A stretch of 64,000 nucleotides of DNA, from IMG/VR virus record IMGVR_UViG_3300021963_005690, positions 19,584 to 83,583 of that record; one strand, written 5' to 3'. The DNA is from a virus. Shown piece after piece: positions 21,037 through 28,567 of this stretch; the first letter of the stretch is position 1; the number at the start of each line of letters is the position of its first letter. The notes under the pieces were generated by a model. The model searched no databases. It was not told where the DNA came from and saw nothing but the letters and a program-made list of their open reading frames with translations. A program made the translations under genes and the position numbers.

Positions 21037-21939
21037 TTAATAAGACTTTGCGATGAATGTCTTAACCGTCTCTTCCGCTTTTTGCGGATCACTAGAAACT
21101 AATTCAATGTTATCTCTTTTAAATTCATCCAATGTTGCAGGATCGTTAAGGTATTGATTAATAAAAATAGTCCAAGCTTTTATTACTTCAGTAGTTGTGT
21201 CCGGCGGTGTAATCAAACAATACCAGTCAAAATCTTCCCATTGAACATAATGTTTTTGCAATAACATTGAATTTGGACTATTTTTTGGCACCGTTGATGA
21301 GTTAATAGCAATTATTCTAATGGTGTCTGTATCTGCATATGTTGATATAATATTATACGGTAGTAATGCAGATGTAATATGACCCCCCAATAAATCTGTT
21401 ATAACATTTGAACCACCCTTGTATGCTATATTAATGGGTTCATTTCTTATCTTCATTAATTCAGTTAATTGACTGAAATACATTCTTTGCGCAGGTGCGG
21501 CAAATCCAAAACTAAACTTTGGATCATTCTTTATTGCATTTTCATAATCGGCTAATGTTTTAATAGGGGATTTAGCATTTACAATCAATGCTATTGGTGC
21601 ATTTCTAATTCCTATTATAGGTTTAATATTATCTGTGTTATTTTTCATTCTATATATAGCGATGTTACCGGTAGTAACTATTCCAACTGTATACCCGTCA
21701 TTTTTTGACTTAGCTAATTCATTCATACCTATCAATCCCTCTGCGCCGGGCCTGTATACAGGAACTAATTTTATATTATGTTTAGTAGCATAGTTCATAA
21801 TACTTTTGAATGTAGCATCTACTCCGCCTCCCGGAGAAAACGGTATAACAACTTTAATTGGTTCTTTTGTTAAGTCAAATGAGTGTGACATTGTAGTTAC
21901 TAATAACATAGCAACTACGATTAATATTTTTTTTATCAT
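21037..21939 (-). CDS. TctC/Bug-type periplasmic solute-binding protein
   Basis: 300 residues. Signal peptide MIKKILIVVAMLLVTTMSHS, then IKVVIPFSPGGGVDATF, a textbook TctC loop, and YRPGAEGLIGMNELA and IAYKGGSNVITDLLGG, both conserved in the family. It is a second, more canonical copy than the gene at 19.8 kb. Its ATG overlaps the stop of the upstream PP-loop gene (ATGA), so binding protein and PP-loop enzyme are translated together. Confidence 0.88.
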   Translation of the reverse strand: MIKKILIVVAMLLVTTMSHSFDLTKEPIKVVIPFSPGGGVDATFKSIMNYATKHNIKLVPVYRPGAEGLIGMNELAKSKNDGYTVGIVTTGNIAIYRMKNNTDNIKPIIGIRNAPIALIVNAKSPIKTLADYENAIKNDPKFSFGFAAPAQRMYFSQLTELMKIRNEPINIAYKGGSNVITDLLGGHITSALLPYNIISTYADTDTIRIIAINSSTVPKNSPNSMLLQKHYVQWEDFDWYCLITPPDTTTEVIKAWTIFINQYLNDPATLDEFKRDNIELVSSDPQKAEETVKTFIAKSY

Positions 21940-23063
21940 ATTAAATTTCCTATTTTAACCCACGGCGATATACAAATACGCTGACAGGTATGATTAAACG
22001 TTAATAAGTTTACATCTATAGTTGAATACCAACTTGAAAAGTTATAATCCCATCTCTCTTTGTATGATTTAAAATCATTATGGTTTAAGTATATCAAATC
22101 TCTAGTACGGCCCATAGTAGAAAGTTCACTAGTTTTTCCTACTTGAAATTTATAGTCCCATGTATTATAAATTATGGGTATAAAAAAGTTTCTACTTTCA
22201 TCATGTGTTGCCGATGATATTAATCGTTTAACCTCAAATAGTGCTCTATTAGTAGGATCTTTATTTAATTGTTCTAATATAGCTCTAGCCTGTGCATAGA
22301 AAATTAAAGGACAATCTACTGACCAATAAAATAATTCAGTAGAAGCGTTAGTATCTGATGAATATATCTTATTGGCAACATTAACAGCACCGTCTGTGAA
22401 GAATCCAAATAACGTATTTTCTTTAATTACAAGATGAGGTTTGTCTATCCCGTAAATGTCTGCTACAGTTTTACCTTTATCTAAACATTTTTGTATTGAA
22501 TCAGAATATGATGATTGTCTTAATATTTCAAAAACACCTAAATAATGCCCGGCTCTATCACCTATATCATCATATACCTTTAAGGATTGTGTTTGAAAAA
22601 TATCATGTATGTTTATTTTAATATCAGGGTACTCTTTGGCTATCCACTCTAATGTAGGTTTAATTGTGAAGTCCCATTCGCTAAACAGATTTGCGGCTGT
22701 CAAATCTGCCTTATTTGGAGTATATATCTTTTCATCAACTGTAGAACTACGCTGAACATATATTTCATCTAATTTTATGTTATTAGATAGAAATGACATT
22801 AAAACATTATGACTGTCTGCACCGCCACTATAATTTAAAATCAAATAATCATATTTGTCTCTCAACTGGTGTGCTCGTTGTTTATATAGTTCATCCAACG
22901 GCGGTATGTATATAGGAGATTTCCTATAATTTTCATACAAATCAAACCAAATCTCATCATAAAAATACCATTTTAATGGAGATTTACTTTCTGATGCTTT
23001 GTATGCCGCTTTGCTTTTGCTATGAAATATTTCACCGTTAACGGTATAATGTCCAAGTGTCAT
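21936..23063 (-). CDS. PP-loop ATP pyrophosphatase, asparagine-synthase-like
   Basis: 375 residues with the P-P loop LILNYSGGADSHNVLM at about residues 74-89, the EWDFTIKPTLEW block and KWYFYDE near the N-terminus, all shared with the paralogue at 18.6-19.8 kb. Lacks an amidotransferase domain. It overlaps the hydroxylase-like gene upstream and the TctC gene downstream by 4 bases each. The repeated pairing of this enzyme type with a periplasmic carboxylate-binding protein suggests a carboxylate substrate (inference). Confidence 0.72.
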   Translation of the reverse strand: MTLGHYTVNGEIFHSKSKAAYKASESKSPLKWYFYDEIWFDLYENYRKSPIYIPPLDELYKQRAHQLRDKYDYLILNYSGGADSHNVLMSFLSNNIKLDEIYVQRSSTVDEKIYTPNKADLTAANLFSEWDFTIKPTLEWIAKEYPDIKINIHDIFQTQSLKVYDDIGDRAGHYLGVFEILRQSSYSDSIQKCLDKGKTVADIYGIDKPHLVIKENTLFGFFTDGAVNVANKIYSSDTNASTELFYWSVDCPLIFYAQARAILEQLNKDPTNRALFEVKRLISSATHDESRNFFIPIIYNTWDYKFQVGKTSELSTMGRTRDLIYLNHNDFKSYKERWDYNFSSWYSTIDVNLLTFNHTCQRICISPWVKIGNLI

Positions 23064-23779
23064 GTTAATAAATGATTAATATCTTCAGTGCCATTGATAG
23101 ATATCATAAAAGTATATCTATCATGCTTACTAAAATTAGTTACTGCATGTTTATACCCAGTATTCAAGAAGTATGCATTTCCTGGAGTAAACAATACTGA
23201 TTCAATATTATTTTTAACCCAAAACAAGTTAACACACTCTGGTTCAGCGAATATAGGAATGATAATTCTAACTGCGTAACTAGGGTCATAATCAATATGT
23301 GGGGTAATATTATTACCTGCTTCTAATTTTACTAAACGAATTCTAGTAGGTGTACCTTTAAATTTGCTCAAAACTTTATCAAATATAGTTGCATATTTTT
23401 TGTAGATTTCCGTTTTATGAACAAATGTTGCTTCATTATGAATACTACTTACGTCGGTACTTAACATCTTTTTTTGACGCATGCCTTTAATCTTACCCTC
23501 TTTATGAAAGTCTTTAGCTATCATTTCTAACTCATCAATAGAGACTTCTTCGTTTGGTAATTCGCTATCGGTTAGACTTATTTGAAAGAAGTTTTTATAA
23601 ACATCATTAGTTAAATCATAATGTACTCCGCATAACTTTTTGTTTACTTTCAGTGCAGACTTGAACTCTGTTTCTAAATTACGTACACAGGTTTGTAGTT
23701 CAGAAAGTAAGGTTGAATCTAATTTCAAATGTTCTAAAATACTATAGGTTGGTAATAAATGTTTTATTTTTTGTGTCAT
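23060..23779 (-). CDS. Aspartyl/asparaginyl beta-hydroxylase-like oxygenase
   Basis: 239 residues from MTQKIKHLLP; the longer frame overlaps the desaturase. RLVKLEAGNNITPHIDYDP (about residues 158-176) has the H-x-D pair, VRIIIPIF follows, and GNAYFLNTGYKHAVTNFSK..DRYTFMISI holds the distal His and Arg. This is the layout of the Asp/Asn beta-hydroxylase family of Fe(II)/2-oxoglutarate oxygenases (PHIDYD...GNxYFLNTxxxHAVxN). In the island it could hydroxylate an amino-acid-like or peptide intermediate. Confidence 0.8.
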   Translation of the reverse strand: MTQKIKHLLPTYSILEHLKLDSTLLSELQTCVRNLETEFKSALKVNKKLCGVHYDLTNDVYKNFFQISLTDSELPNEEVSIDELEMIAKDFHKEGKIKGMRQKKMLSTDVSSIHNEATFVHKTEIYKKYATIFDKVLSKFKGTPTRIRLVKLEAGNNITPHIDYDPSYAVRIIIPIFAEPECVNLFWVKNNIESVLFTPGNAYFLNTGYKHAVTNFSKHDRYTFMISINGTEDINHLLT

Positions 23780-23780
23780 T

Positions 23781-24488
23781 TTATTTGACCTTAAGTAACG
23801 AATGGAAATGTCCACCCCAATCAGCCCAGTGTCTAAATGACGGATTAGCAGGTTGGTCGTGATGGTTTTTGTGCCAACCTTCACCTCCGTTTAAGAATCC
23901 TAATACTGGTACATTTGTGGGTCCGTTCTTGTCATGGCAGAATATGTTAATTAAACTTCCACCTAACCACATTAGTACTCCGGGCACTACAAGTAATATC
24001 CAATACCATTTCAATGGTAAAAAGATTAATCCTAATAGGTGAATAGAATACAATACATGAAAATAGTATTTGTGTTGAAACAGATATAATGGTTTTCTTA
24101 GCAAGTCAGGAACATATTTTACAATATCTTTGTCATTATCTGACATTTGCCAATATGCTCTAAAACGTCCCATAAACTTAGGACTATGTGGGTCTTTTTC
24201 TGTGTCACTATATCTATGATGTTTTCTATGGACACCTGCCCAAGCTAATGCAGATGAGGTTGCACCTAACCAAGATAACGTTACTAGTATTTTTTCAGCT
24301 AACGGATGAATGTCATTTTTATGTGATACTGTTCTATGGAATAGCATAGTACCACACAACCCAACATATAAAATCTGCGATAGAACAAGTGTGGGTATTG
24401 TTATGTACCACGGGTAATATAATAACCCTATTACAAATAAAATATGTAAATAAATCTGTGTTATAATGAGTTTTTGTTTGTATGTCAT
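23781..24488 (-). CDS. Membrane fatty-acid desaturase
   Basis: 235 residues with the three histidine boxes of acyl-CoA/acyl-lipid delta-9-type desaturases: HRTVSH (about 51-56), HRKHH (about 87-91) and HKNHH (about 211-215), separated by hydrophobic membrane pairs. It introduces a double bond into acyl chains using a di-iron centre. Slightly short at the N-terminus compared with bacterial homologues. Presence of rubredoxin 1.4 kb away is notable as a possible electron donor. A late box stands five bases before the ATG. Confidence 0.9.
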   Translation of the reverse strand: MTYKQKLIITQIYLHILFVIGLLYYPWYITIPTLVLSQILYVGLCGTMLFHRTVSHKNDIHPLAEKILVTLSWLGATSSALAWAGVHRKHHRYSDTEKDPHSPKFMGRFRAYWQMSDNDKDIVKYVPDLLRKPLYLFQHKYYFHVLYSIHLLGLIFLPLKWYWILLVVPGVLMWLGGSLINIFCHDKNGPTNVPVLGFLNGGEGWHKNHHDQPANPSFRHWADWGGHFHSLLKVK

Positions 24489-24493
24489 GTTAC

Positions 24494-24500
24494 TATTTAT
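24494..24500 (-). promoter_or_regulatory. T4-type late box, leaderless spacing
   Basis: ATAAATA, then GTAAC, then the desaturase ATG; gap five bases, no Shine-Dalgarno. It lies just past the stop of the upstream GNAT gene. Confidence 0.55.
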
Positions 24501-25031
24501 TCATAGCTCTAATGTTAACAACCATTGTTCTACACCATTAAACATTATAGGTTTGGATGACGCAGTAAAGGTGTGTTCGGGCAATGCCTTAGGTAACATA
24601 TATTTTTTTGTTAATTCAAAAAGTTTATAATTGTAATCATTAAATGAAATAATTACACTATGACAACCTAACTCTTTGGCTCTTTCAATTTGGTATTTAG
24701 TATTATGAAGGTGTGTATATGATTTTACACCTAAACCCTTATGCCTATTATCAGCATCGGAAAAACCACGAAACACCGCCTGATATACTTTATTACCGTT
24801 GAACTCTCTGACTATGCCACCAGTTGCAGTCCAAAATTTCTCATTAACATACAATAATTGATACGTATCAATTGCATCATCCCTTAATAAACTTAACAAG
24901 CTCCATGGGTGAGTATAATTGTAATTTTCTGGAATCTCTTCTCCAAACTTATCAATCAATGCACGTTTAAGCATGTCAACAAATTTATCTTTATTTTCTT
25001 TAGAGAGTGTTATCATTACTACTGTGTCCAT
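24501..25031 (-). CDS. GNAT-like acetyltransferase
   Basis: 176 residues. FRGFSDADNRHKGLGVKSY (about residues 87-105) resembles motif A of GNAT proteins (R-x-x-G-x-G/A) and HSVIISFNDYNYKLFELTKKY fits motif B. It overlaps the upstream PP-loop gene by 13 bases. The N-terminal methionine could be MDTVVM or the later MITLSK. Likely acyl-transfers onto the product of the adjacent PP-loop enzyme (inference). Confidence 0.65.
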   Translation of the reverse strand: MDTVVMITLSKENKDKFVDMLKRALIDKFGEEIPENYNYTHPWSLLSLLRDDAIDTYQLLYVNEKFWTATGGIVREFNGNKVYQAVFRGFSDADNRHKGLGVKSYTHLHNTKYQIERAKELGCHSVIISFNDYNYKLFELTKKYMLPKALPEHTFTASSKPIMFNGVEQWLLTLEL

Positions 25032-25885
25032 GACAATCTTTCTATCAAATCAAAATACTCATGATTACTTGACCCCCACCATTTATCTTTCCAACTTTTA
25101 ACTAATTGAATATCGGGATGATTGAATATTGGACTTTTTTCTACAACTTCATATCCATGTTGCTTTTGTCGTTGCTCTAATTTAAATTTAACTTGATTAT
25201 TATAAACATAAACTTTACTTGAGTAAGATCCTGTCTTACCTGATATACGATTACTTGCTAATAATAACATTGTAGGGTCAGTAAGGAATGCAAAGTATTG
25301 TTCAGAATTATAACTTAAAAAGAAAGGTGTACCGTGTATATTATTTTTTTTAAAGAAATCAAATTGTCTATATATAGGTTCTATCTCATCTACATACCAT
25401 TTGCCATTAATGTCTAATAGTAAGTGAGGGTCAGAATCACCGGTAATAACTGTTCCTTCTAGTTGAGTAAGTAACCACAAATTGCTAGGCATTTGGTATG
25501 CGGCTATTTTATACTCTGTTGCAATTTTTAAAAATTCACCGGACTCTACAAACTTATCATAATCTAAATCAATAATAATTGGAGTAATGCTATTTTCATC
25601 ACAATATTTAAATGCATATTGTATATCATGGTGATTATATTGTGTACGCATAATCACAGGAGATATCGGCATACCCAAAGTCCTAAACACAGCTAGTACA
25701 TATTCGCTATCAAGACCCCCACTATAACATAAATGAATTTTTCCTTGTTTTTCTGCCCAAATTTTTTCAGCTACTAGTACAGTTTCTTCATAAAAAGATT
25801 TAATGGGGCGACTTACCGAGTTGATGTTTACACACCAACTTGAGCCGGTACCAGACCAAGTTAAATAGCCACTCTGTAAATTCAT
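25019..25885 (-). CDS. PP-loop ATP pyrophosphatase, asparagine-synthase-like
   Basis: 288 residues with KIHLCYSGGLDSEYVLAVF at about 51-69 containing the P-P loop. It is more similar in size and loop to the plus-strand PP-loop gene at 2.0 kb than to its two neighbours in the island. The stretch MPSNLWLLTQLEG and ITGDSDPHLL corresponds to the THLWLIEQCN and MGGDWPW region of that gene. It starts the minus-strand island. Confidence 0.72.
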   Translation of the reverse strand: MNLQSGYLTWSGTGSSWCVNINSVSRPIKSFYEETVLVAEKIWAEKQGKIHLCYSGGLDSEYVLAVFRTLGMPISPVIMRTQYNHHDIQYAFKYCDENSITPIIIDLDYDKFVESGEFLKIATEYKIAAYQMPSNLWLLTQLEGTVITGDSDPHLLLDINGKWYVDEIEPIYRQFDFFKKNNIHGTPFFLSYNSEQYFAFLTDPTMLLLASNRISGKTGSYSSKVYVYNNQVKFKLEQRQKQHGYEVVEKSPIFNHPDIQLVKSWKDKWWGSSNHEYFDLIERLSWTQ

Positions 25886-25891
25886 CAGTTC

Positions 25892-26020
25892 TTAAATAGT
25901 TTCGTAATCAGCTTTAAAACCACCGCACTCTGGGCAAGGAAAGTCTTCTGGCAAATCATCCCATTTACCTTCTGTTTCTTCATCGTGGACATGTCCACAA
26001 ATTACGCATACATGATCCAT
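25892..26020 (-). CDS. Rubredoxin-like protein
   Basis: 42 residues, MDHVCVICGHVHDEE... with C-x2-C-G at residues 5-9 and CPECGG near residue 29. The four cysteines match a rubredoxin [Fe(SCys)4] centre, and the tryptophan and DLPEDFPCPECG match the family. It begins inside the stop of the rubrerythrin gene (TAATG). It is the domain missing from the C-terminus of that rubrerythrin. Confidence 0.9.
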   Translation of the reverse strand: MDHVCVICGHVHDEETEGKWDDLPEDFPCPECGGFKADYETI

Positions 26021-26484
26021 TATACTGCTCCCTTTGTTAGTTCATCAAGTTTAACTTGATATGCTTCAGCATGGCGCTTCTCTACTTTAGCAAGAGCCGC
26101 AAAACGCTTTTCAGCTTTCTTTAGTATTTCTTGAAACTCACTAGCATGACGCTGTGATTCTTCAATTTGATGTTGTGCTTCTTTTGCCGCAAGTAAATTG
26201 CCTTCAAATTCTGCAATCTCACGAAACTCAGGATACATAACTTGAAATTCATAAGTTTCACCTTCAATTGCCATCTCTAAACATTGTTTAGTATCTGGCT
26301 TCTTAATAAGCAATTCTAAATGACCCCAGGCATGTAGTAGCTCTTGGTCTGCTGTATGCTCAAAATGTTTTGCAATATCCTCATATCCTTCAGCACGTGC
26401 TATTTTTGCAAAATATTTATATTTTACATGTGCTTGGCTTTCACCGGCTAGTGCCCCTTGTAGGCTAGTTATAGTTTCTGACAT
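26020..26484 (-). CDS. Rubrerythrin (di-iron peroxidase domain)
   Basis: 154 residues of four-helix ferritin-like fold. LAGESQAHVKYKYFAKIARAE at the start, HTADQELLHAWGHLELL (E-x2-H) and the later EFEGNLLAAKEAQHQIEES provide the carboxylate/His ligands of the di-iron site. Classical rubrerythrin carries a rubredoxin domain at the C-terminus; here the protein ends after the helical bundle and rubredoxin is a separate coupled gene. Probably reduces hydrogen peroxide in the infected cell. Confidence 0.9.
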   Translation of the reverse strand: MSETITSLQGALAGESQAHVKYKYFAKIARAEGYEDIAKHFEHTADQELLHAWGHLELLIKKPDTKQCLEMAIEGETYEFQVMYPEFREIAEFEGNLLAAKEAQHQIEESQRHASEFQEILKKAEKRFAALAKVEKRHAEAYQVKLDELTKGAV

Positions 26485-26505
26485 AGTTTCTCCTTTGTGT
26501 GTAAA

Positions 26506-26808
26506 TCATTCATCAGTGGGTTTTAATCCATTACTGTGTTTATCTGTTGTTTTTTCAATATCCTGAAATAAACGTTTCTCTTGTGCTGTTAGTTTATCTT
26601 TATGTGACCTGCGTGGGTTACCACATATATAACATTCTTTATTACCACAATCCATAACATGATGTTTTGCTAAACGGTGTGGTTCTTTTATTGCTTTATC
26701 TTTATGTGTTAACCCATGTGCTTTTGCTATCTTAACTTGTTTCTTAACTGCTGTTTCATCCCGATGACGGCGTTGTGAGTTTAAAAATTTTGCTAATTCA
26801 TTGGCCAT
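26506..26808 (-). CDS. Phage protein with Cys/His-rich centre
   Basis: 100 residues, basic. KHHVMDCGNKECYICGNPRR near the middle may bind zinc (C..C..C plus His). Common in T4-like aquatic phages but of unknown function. It overlaps the start of the iscU gene region by 11 bases. Confidence 0.7.
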   Translation of the reverse strand: MANELAKFLNSQRRHRDETAVKKQVKIAKAHGLTHKDKAIKEPHRLAKHHVMDCGNKECYICGNPRRSHKDKLTAQEKRLFQDIEKTTDKHSNGLKPTDE

Positions 26809-27187
26809 TATATTTCTTTCTATAATCTTCTACTGCGGCTTTGATGGCGTCTTCGGCGAGGATACTGCAGTGGATTTTGACTGGGGGGAGGGCAAGTTCG
26901 TCTGCGATCTGGGAGTTTTTAATGGATGAAGCTTCATCCAATGTTTTACCTTTGACCCAGTCTGTGACAAGACTTGAAGAAGCAATTGCCGACCCACACC
27001 CATATGTTTTAAATTTGGCATCTGTTATTATTCCTGTTTCTTTATTTACTTTAATCTGTAACTTCATTACATCCCCGCATGCAGGGGCTCCTACCATACC
27101 TGTACCTACATCATCCTCATCTTTACTAAAACTTCCCACATTTCTTGGGTTTTCGTAATGGTCTATCAACTGCGGCGAATAACTCAT
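26798..27187 (-). CDS. iscU: Iron-sulfur cluster scaffold protein IscU
   Basis: 129 residues, full length for IscU. The three cluster-ligand cysteines are present: PACGD (C37), YGCGSAIASSS (C64) and IHCSILAED (C107), and LPPVK (100-104), the HscA-recognition motif, marks it as IscU rather than NifU. Base composition in its second half is noticeably GC-richer than flanking genes, suggesting recent transfer from a bacterium. Its 5' end overlaps a homing endonuclease ORF. Confidence 0.93.
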   Translation of the reverse strand: MSYSPQLIDHYENPRNVGSFSKDEDDVGTGMVGAPACGDVMKLQIKVNKETGIITDAKFKTYGCGSAIASSSLVTDWVKGKTLDEASSIKNSQIADELALPPVKIHCSILAEDAIKAAVEDYRKKYNGQ

Positions 27188-27815
27188 ATAATTTCTCCAA
27201 TGTTATGGAACATTTAGTCCCTTTTCTTACATTATCAGTACTCAATAAAAATTCTAAATTATATACACTACCAATAATATTGGGAGAAACTTTGTTTTTA
27301 AATCCTTCTGATATACTATATTTATGATCCAAATGATACTCAGTTTTGCTTCTTTTATCAAAGTTTGCTAACATAGTTAAATCGTTTTTTGAAGTCCAAT
27401 AATAAACTTTTCTACGATACTTTTTAAATTCTAAATATTCAGGATCATCTGGTTTCCACCAAAGACCTTTAGCAATACAGGTATCCTTACGTTTTTGTAT
27501 AGACTGCTCAGTTACTATTTTGCCAGTTAGTGTATTAGATCGTTTTTTGTTTGACTCTACTGATTGCTGTTTTCCGGTCCATGCACTTCTAGTTAGATTA
27601 GCAAGGCTATTACTATTAGTCTGTCTTACTCCAAACATTGGATTGTTTTCTCCTTGTTTAGCTATACTATTCTTTTCTTTCCAGGATTCAGTACGATTAT
27701 TTGCTGCCCATCGTCTAGAACAAATTGGTCCACAAAACCTTCTTTTTAAATTTTTTTGATGTAGATTGGGTAATGTAAATTTGATATTACAATGTTCGCA
27801 AATTTTAGTTAGCAT
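27126..27815 (-). CDS. HNH-like homing endonuclease with zinc finger
   Basis: 229 residues. CEHCNIKF and FCGPICSRRW form an N-terminal zinc-binding pair. NNPMFGVRQTNS is a NUMOD3-like repeat. The nuclease core near residue 160 reads YHLDHKYSISEGF...NLEFLLSTDNVRKG, an H-x2-D-H HNH variant. The last about 20 residues use the same DNA as the N-terminus of iscU in another frame, so the element sits precisely at the iscU 5' end. Confidence 0.8.
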   Translation of the reverse strand: MLTKICEHCNIKFTLPNLHQKNLKRRFCGPICSRRWAANNRTESWKEKNSIAKQGENNPMFGVRQTNSNSLANLTRSAWTGKQQSVESNKKRSNTLTGKIVTEQSIQKRKDTCIAKGLWWKPDDPEYLEFKKYRRKVYYWTSKNDLTMLANFDKRSKTEYHLDHKYSISEGFKNKVSPNIIGSVYNLEFLLSTDNVRKGTKCSITLEKLYELFAAVDRPLRKPKKCGKF

Positions 27816-27839
27816 AATAGGACTTTCGTTGTGTTCTAT

Positions 27840-27846
27840 TATTTAG
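27840..27846 (-). promoter_or_regulatory. T4-type late box (leadered)
   Basis: CTAAATA 24 bases before the ATG of the homing endonuclease. Confidence 0.45.
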
Positions 27847-27853
27847 TCCTTTA

Positions 27854-27970
27854 TTAATCTTTTTTGAACATAGTCAAAATTTTTGCTTGTATATTCTTTG
27901 CAAACTGAGGCTGTGGGAAATTCCAACCAATAAATGCACCTAGTGCTAACCAAAATAATGTTTCTAACAT
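27854..27970 (-). CDS. Small single-pass membrane protein
   Basis: 38 residues, MLETLFWLALGAFIGWNFP followed by a basic tail (FKKD). Residues 3-18 form a hydrophobic segment, so it is probably an inner-membrane peptide. AAGGAG precedes the start and a CTAAATA late box lies 24 bases upstream. Function unknown. Confidence 0.65.
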   Translation of the reverse strand: MLETLFWLALGAFIGWNFPQPQFAKNIQAKILTMFKKD

Positions 27971-27994
27971 AATGAGTTCTCCTTGTATGTACTG

Positions 27995-28001
27995 TATTTA
28001 G
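27995..28001 (-). promoter_or_regulatory. T4-type late box (leadered)
   Basis: CTAAATA 24 bases before the small membrane protein ATG, with AAGGAG between. Confidence 0.5.
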
Positions 28002-28567
28002 TGTTCATCAGTATTGTCTATTACTATCCAACCTAATTTCAACAAATCTTCTCTTATCTCATCAGTTACTACACTTTCAGGTACAAACTTCTTACTTTGT
28101 ATATAGTATTCTTGTTGTTCTTTTGTAAGGGCACGAAATTCATCATCATCTAATATCTTACTATCTCTGATACCACTACAATACCAATCAATGTAATCGC
28201 CCTTCTCTTGCATATCAGCAATGATACCACCAGCATGTCTCCAACTACAACTCCACTTTTTCTCAGTTAAGATTGGCCATACATCATTCTTAGTAAAATC
28301 ATTGTTACACATAGAGGCATACAAATTTTGTGCATATACTTCATCACCTTTAACTTTGTCAATGATCCATTGCGTACTACGTAGGTCATACTCCATGTTA
28401 TCTTTTTTCCACTCATCAGTTTCTTCAAGTTCAAGAGTTTGCTGGTGCCATTCCTCATAGAATTTAATCATTTCTTGTGCTAATTCGGGTGTTTTGGTGC
28501 CCTCTTCAACACGCTTTAATTGAGATTTAATTTGAAATGTACCTTTTTCTGGACTTTTATTTATCAT
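27998..28567 (-). CDS. Uncharacterised phage protein
   Basis: 189 residues, acidic and helix-rich. The first half includes ELAQEMIKFYEEWHQQT, the second WPILTEKKWSCSWRHAGGIIADM. The pattern is common in phage genomes without known function. Its ATG lies inside the 3' end of the DUF2452-like gene (11-base overlap). Confidence 0.72.
   Translation of the reverse strand: MINKSPEKGTFQIKSQLKRVEEGTKTPELAQEMIKFYEEWHQQTLELEETDEWKKDNMEYDLRSTQWIIDKVKGDEVYAQNLYASMCNNDFTKNDVWPILTEKKWSCSWRHAGGIIADMQEKGDYIDWYCSGIRDSKILDDDEFRALTKEQQEYYIQSKKFVPESVVTDEIREDLLKLGWIVIDNTDEH

Noticed and set aside
17115-25885. Queuosine/7-deazaguanine DNA-modification cluster (QueC plus QueE)
   Set aside because: No QueD, FolE, Tgt or DpdA-like gene is seen, the radical SAM protein is of the long B12-binding type rather than the short QueE type, and the PP-loop proteins lack QueC zinc motifs.
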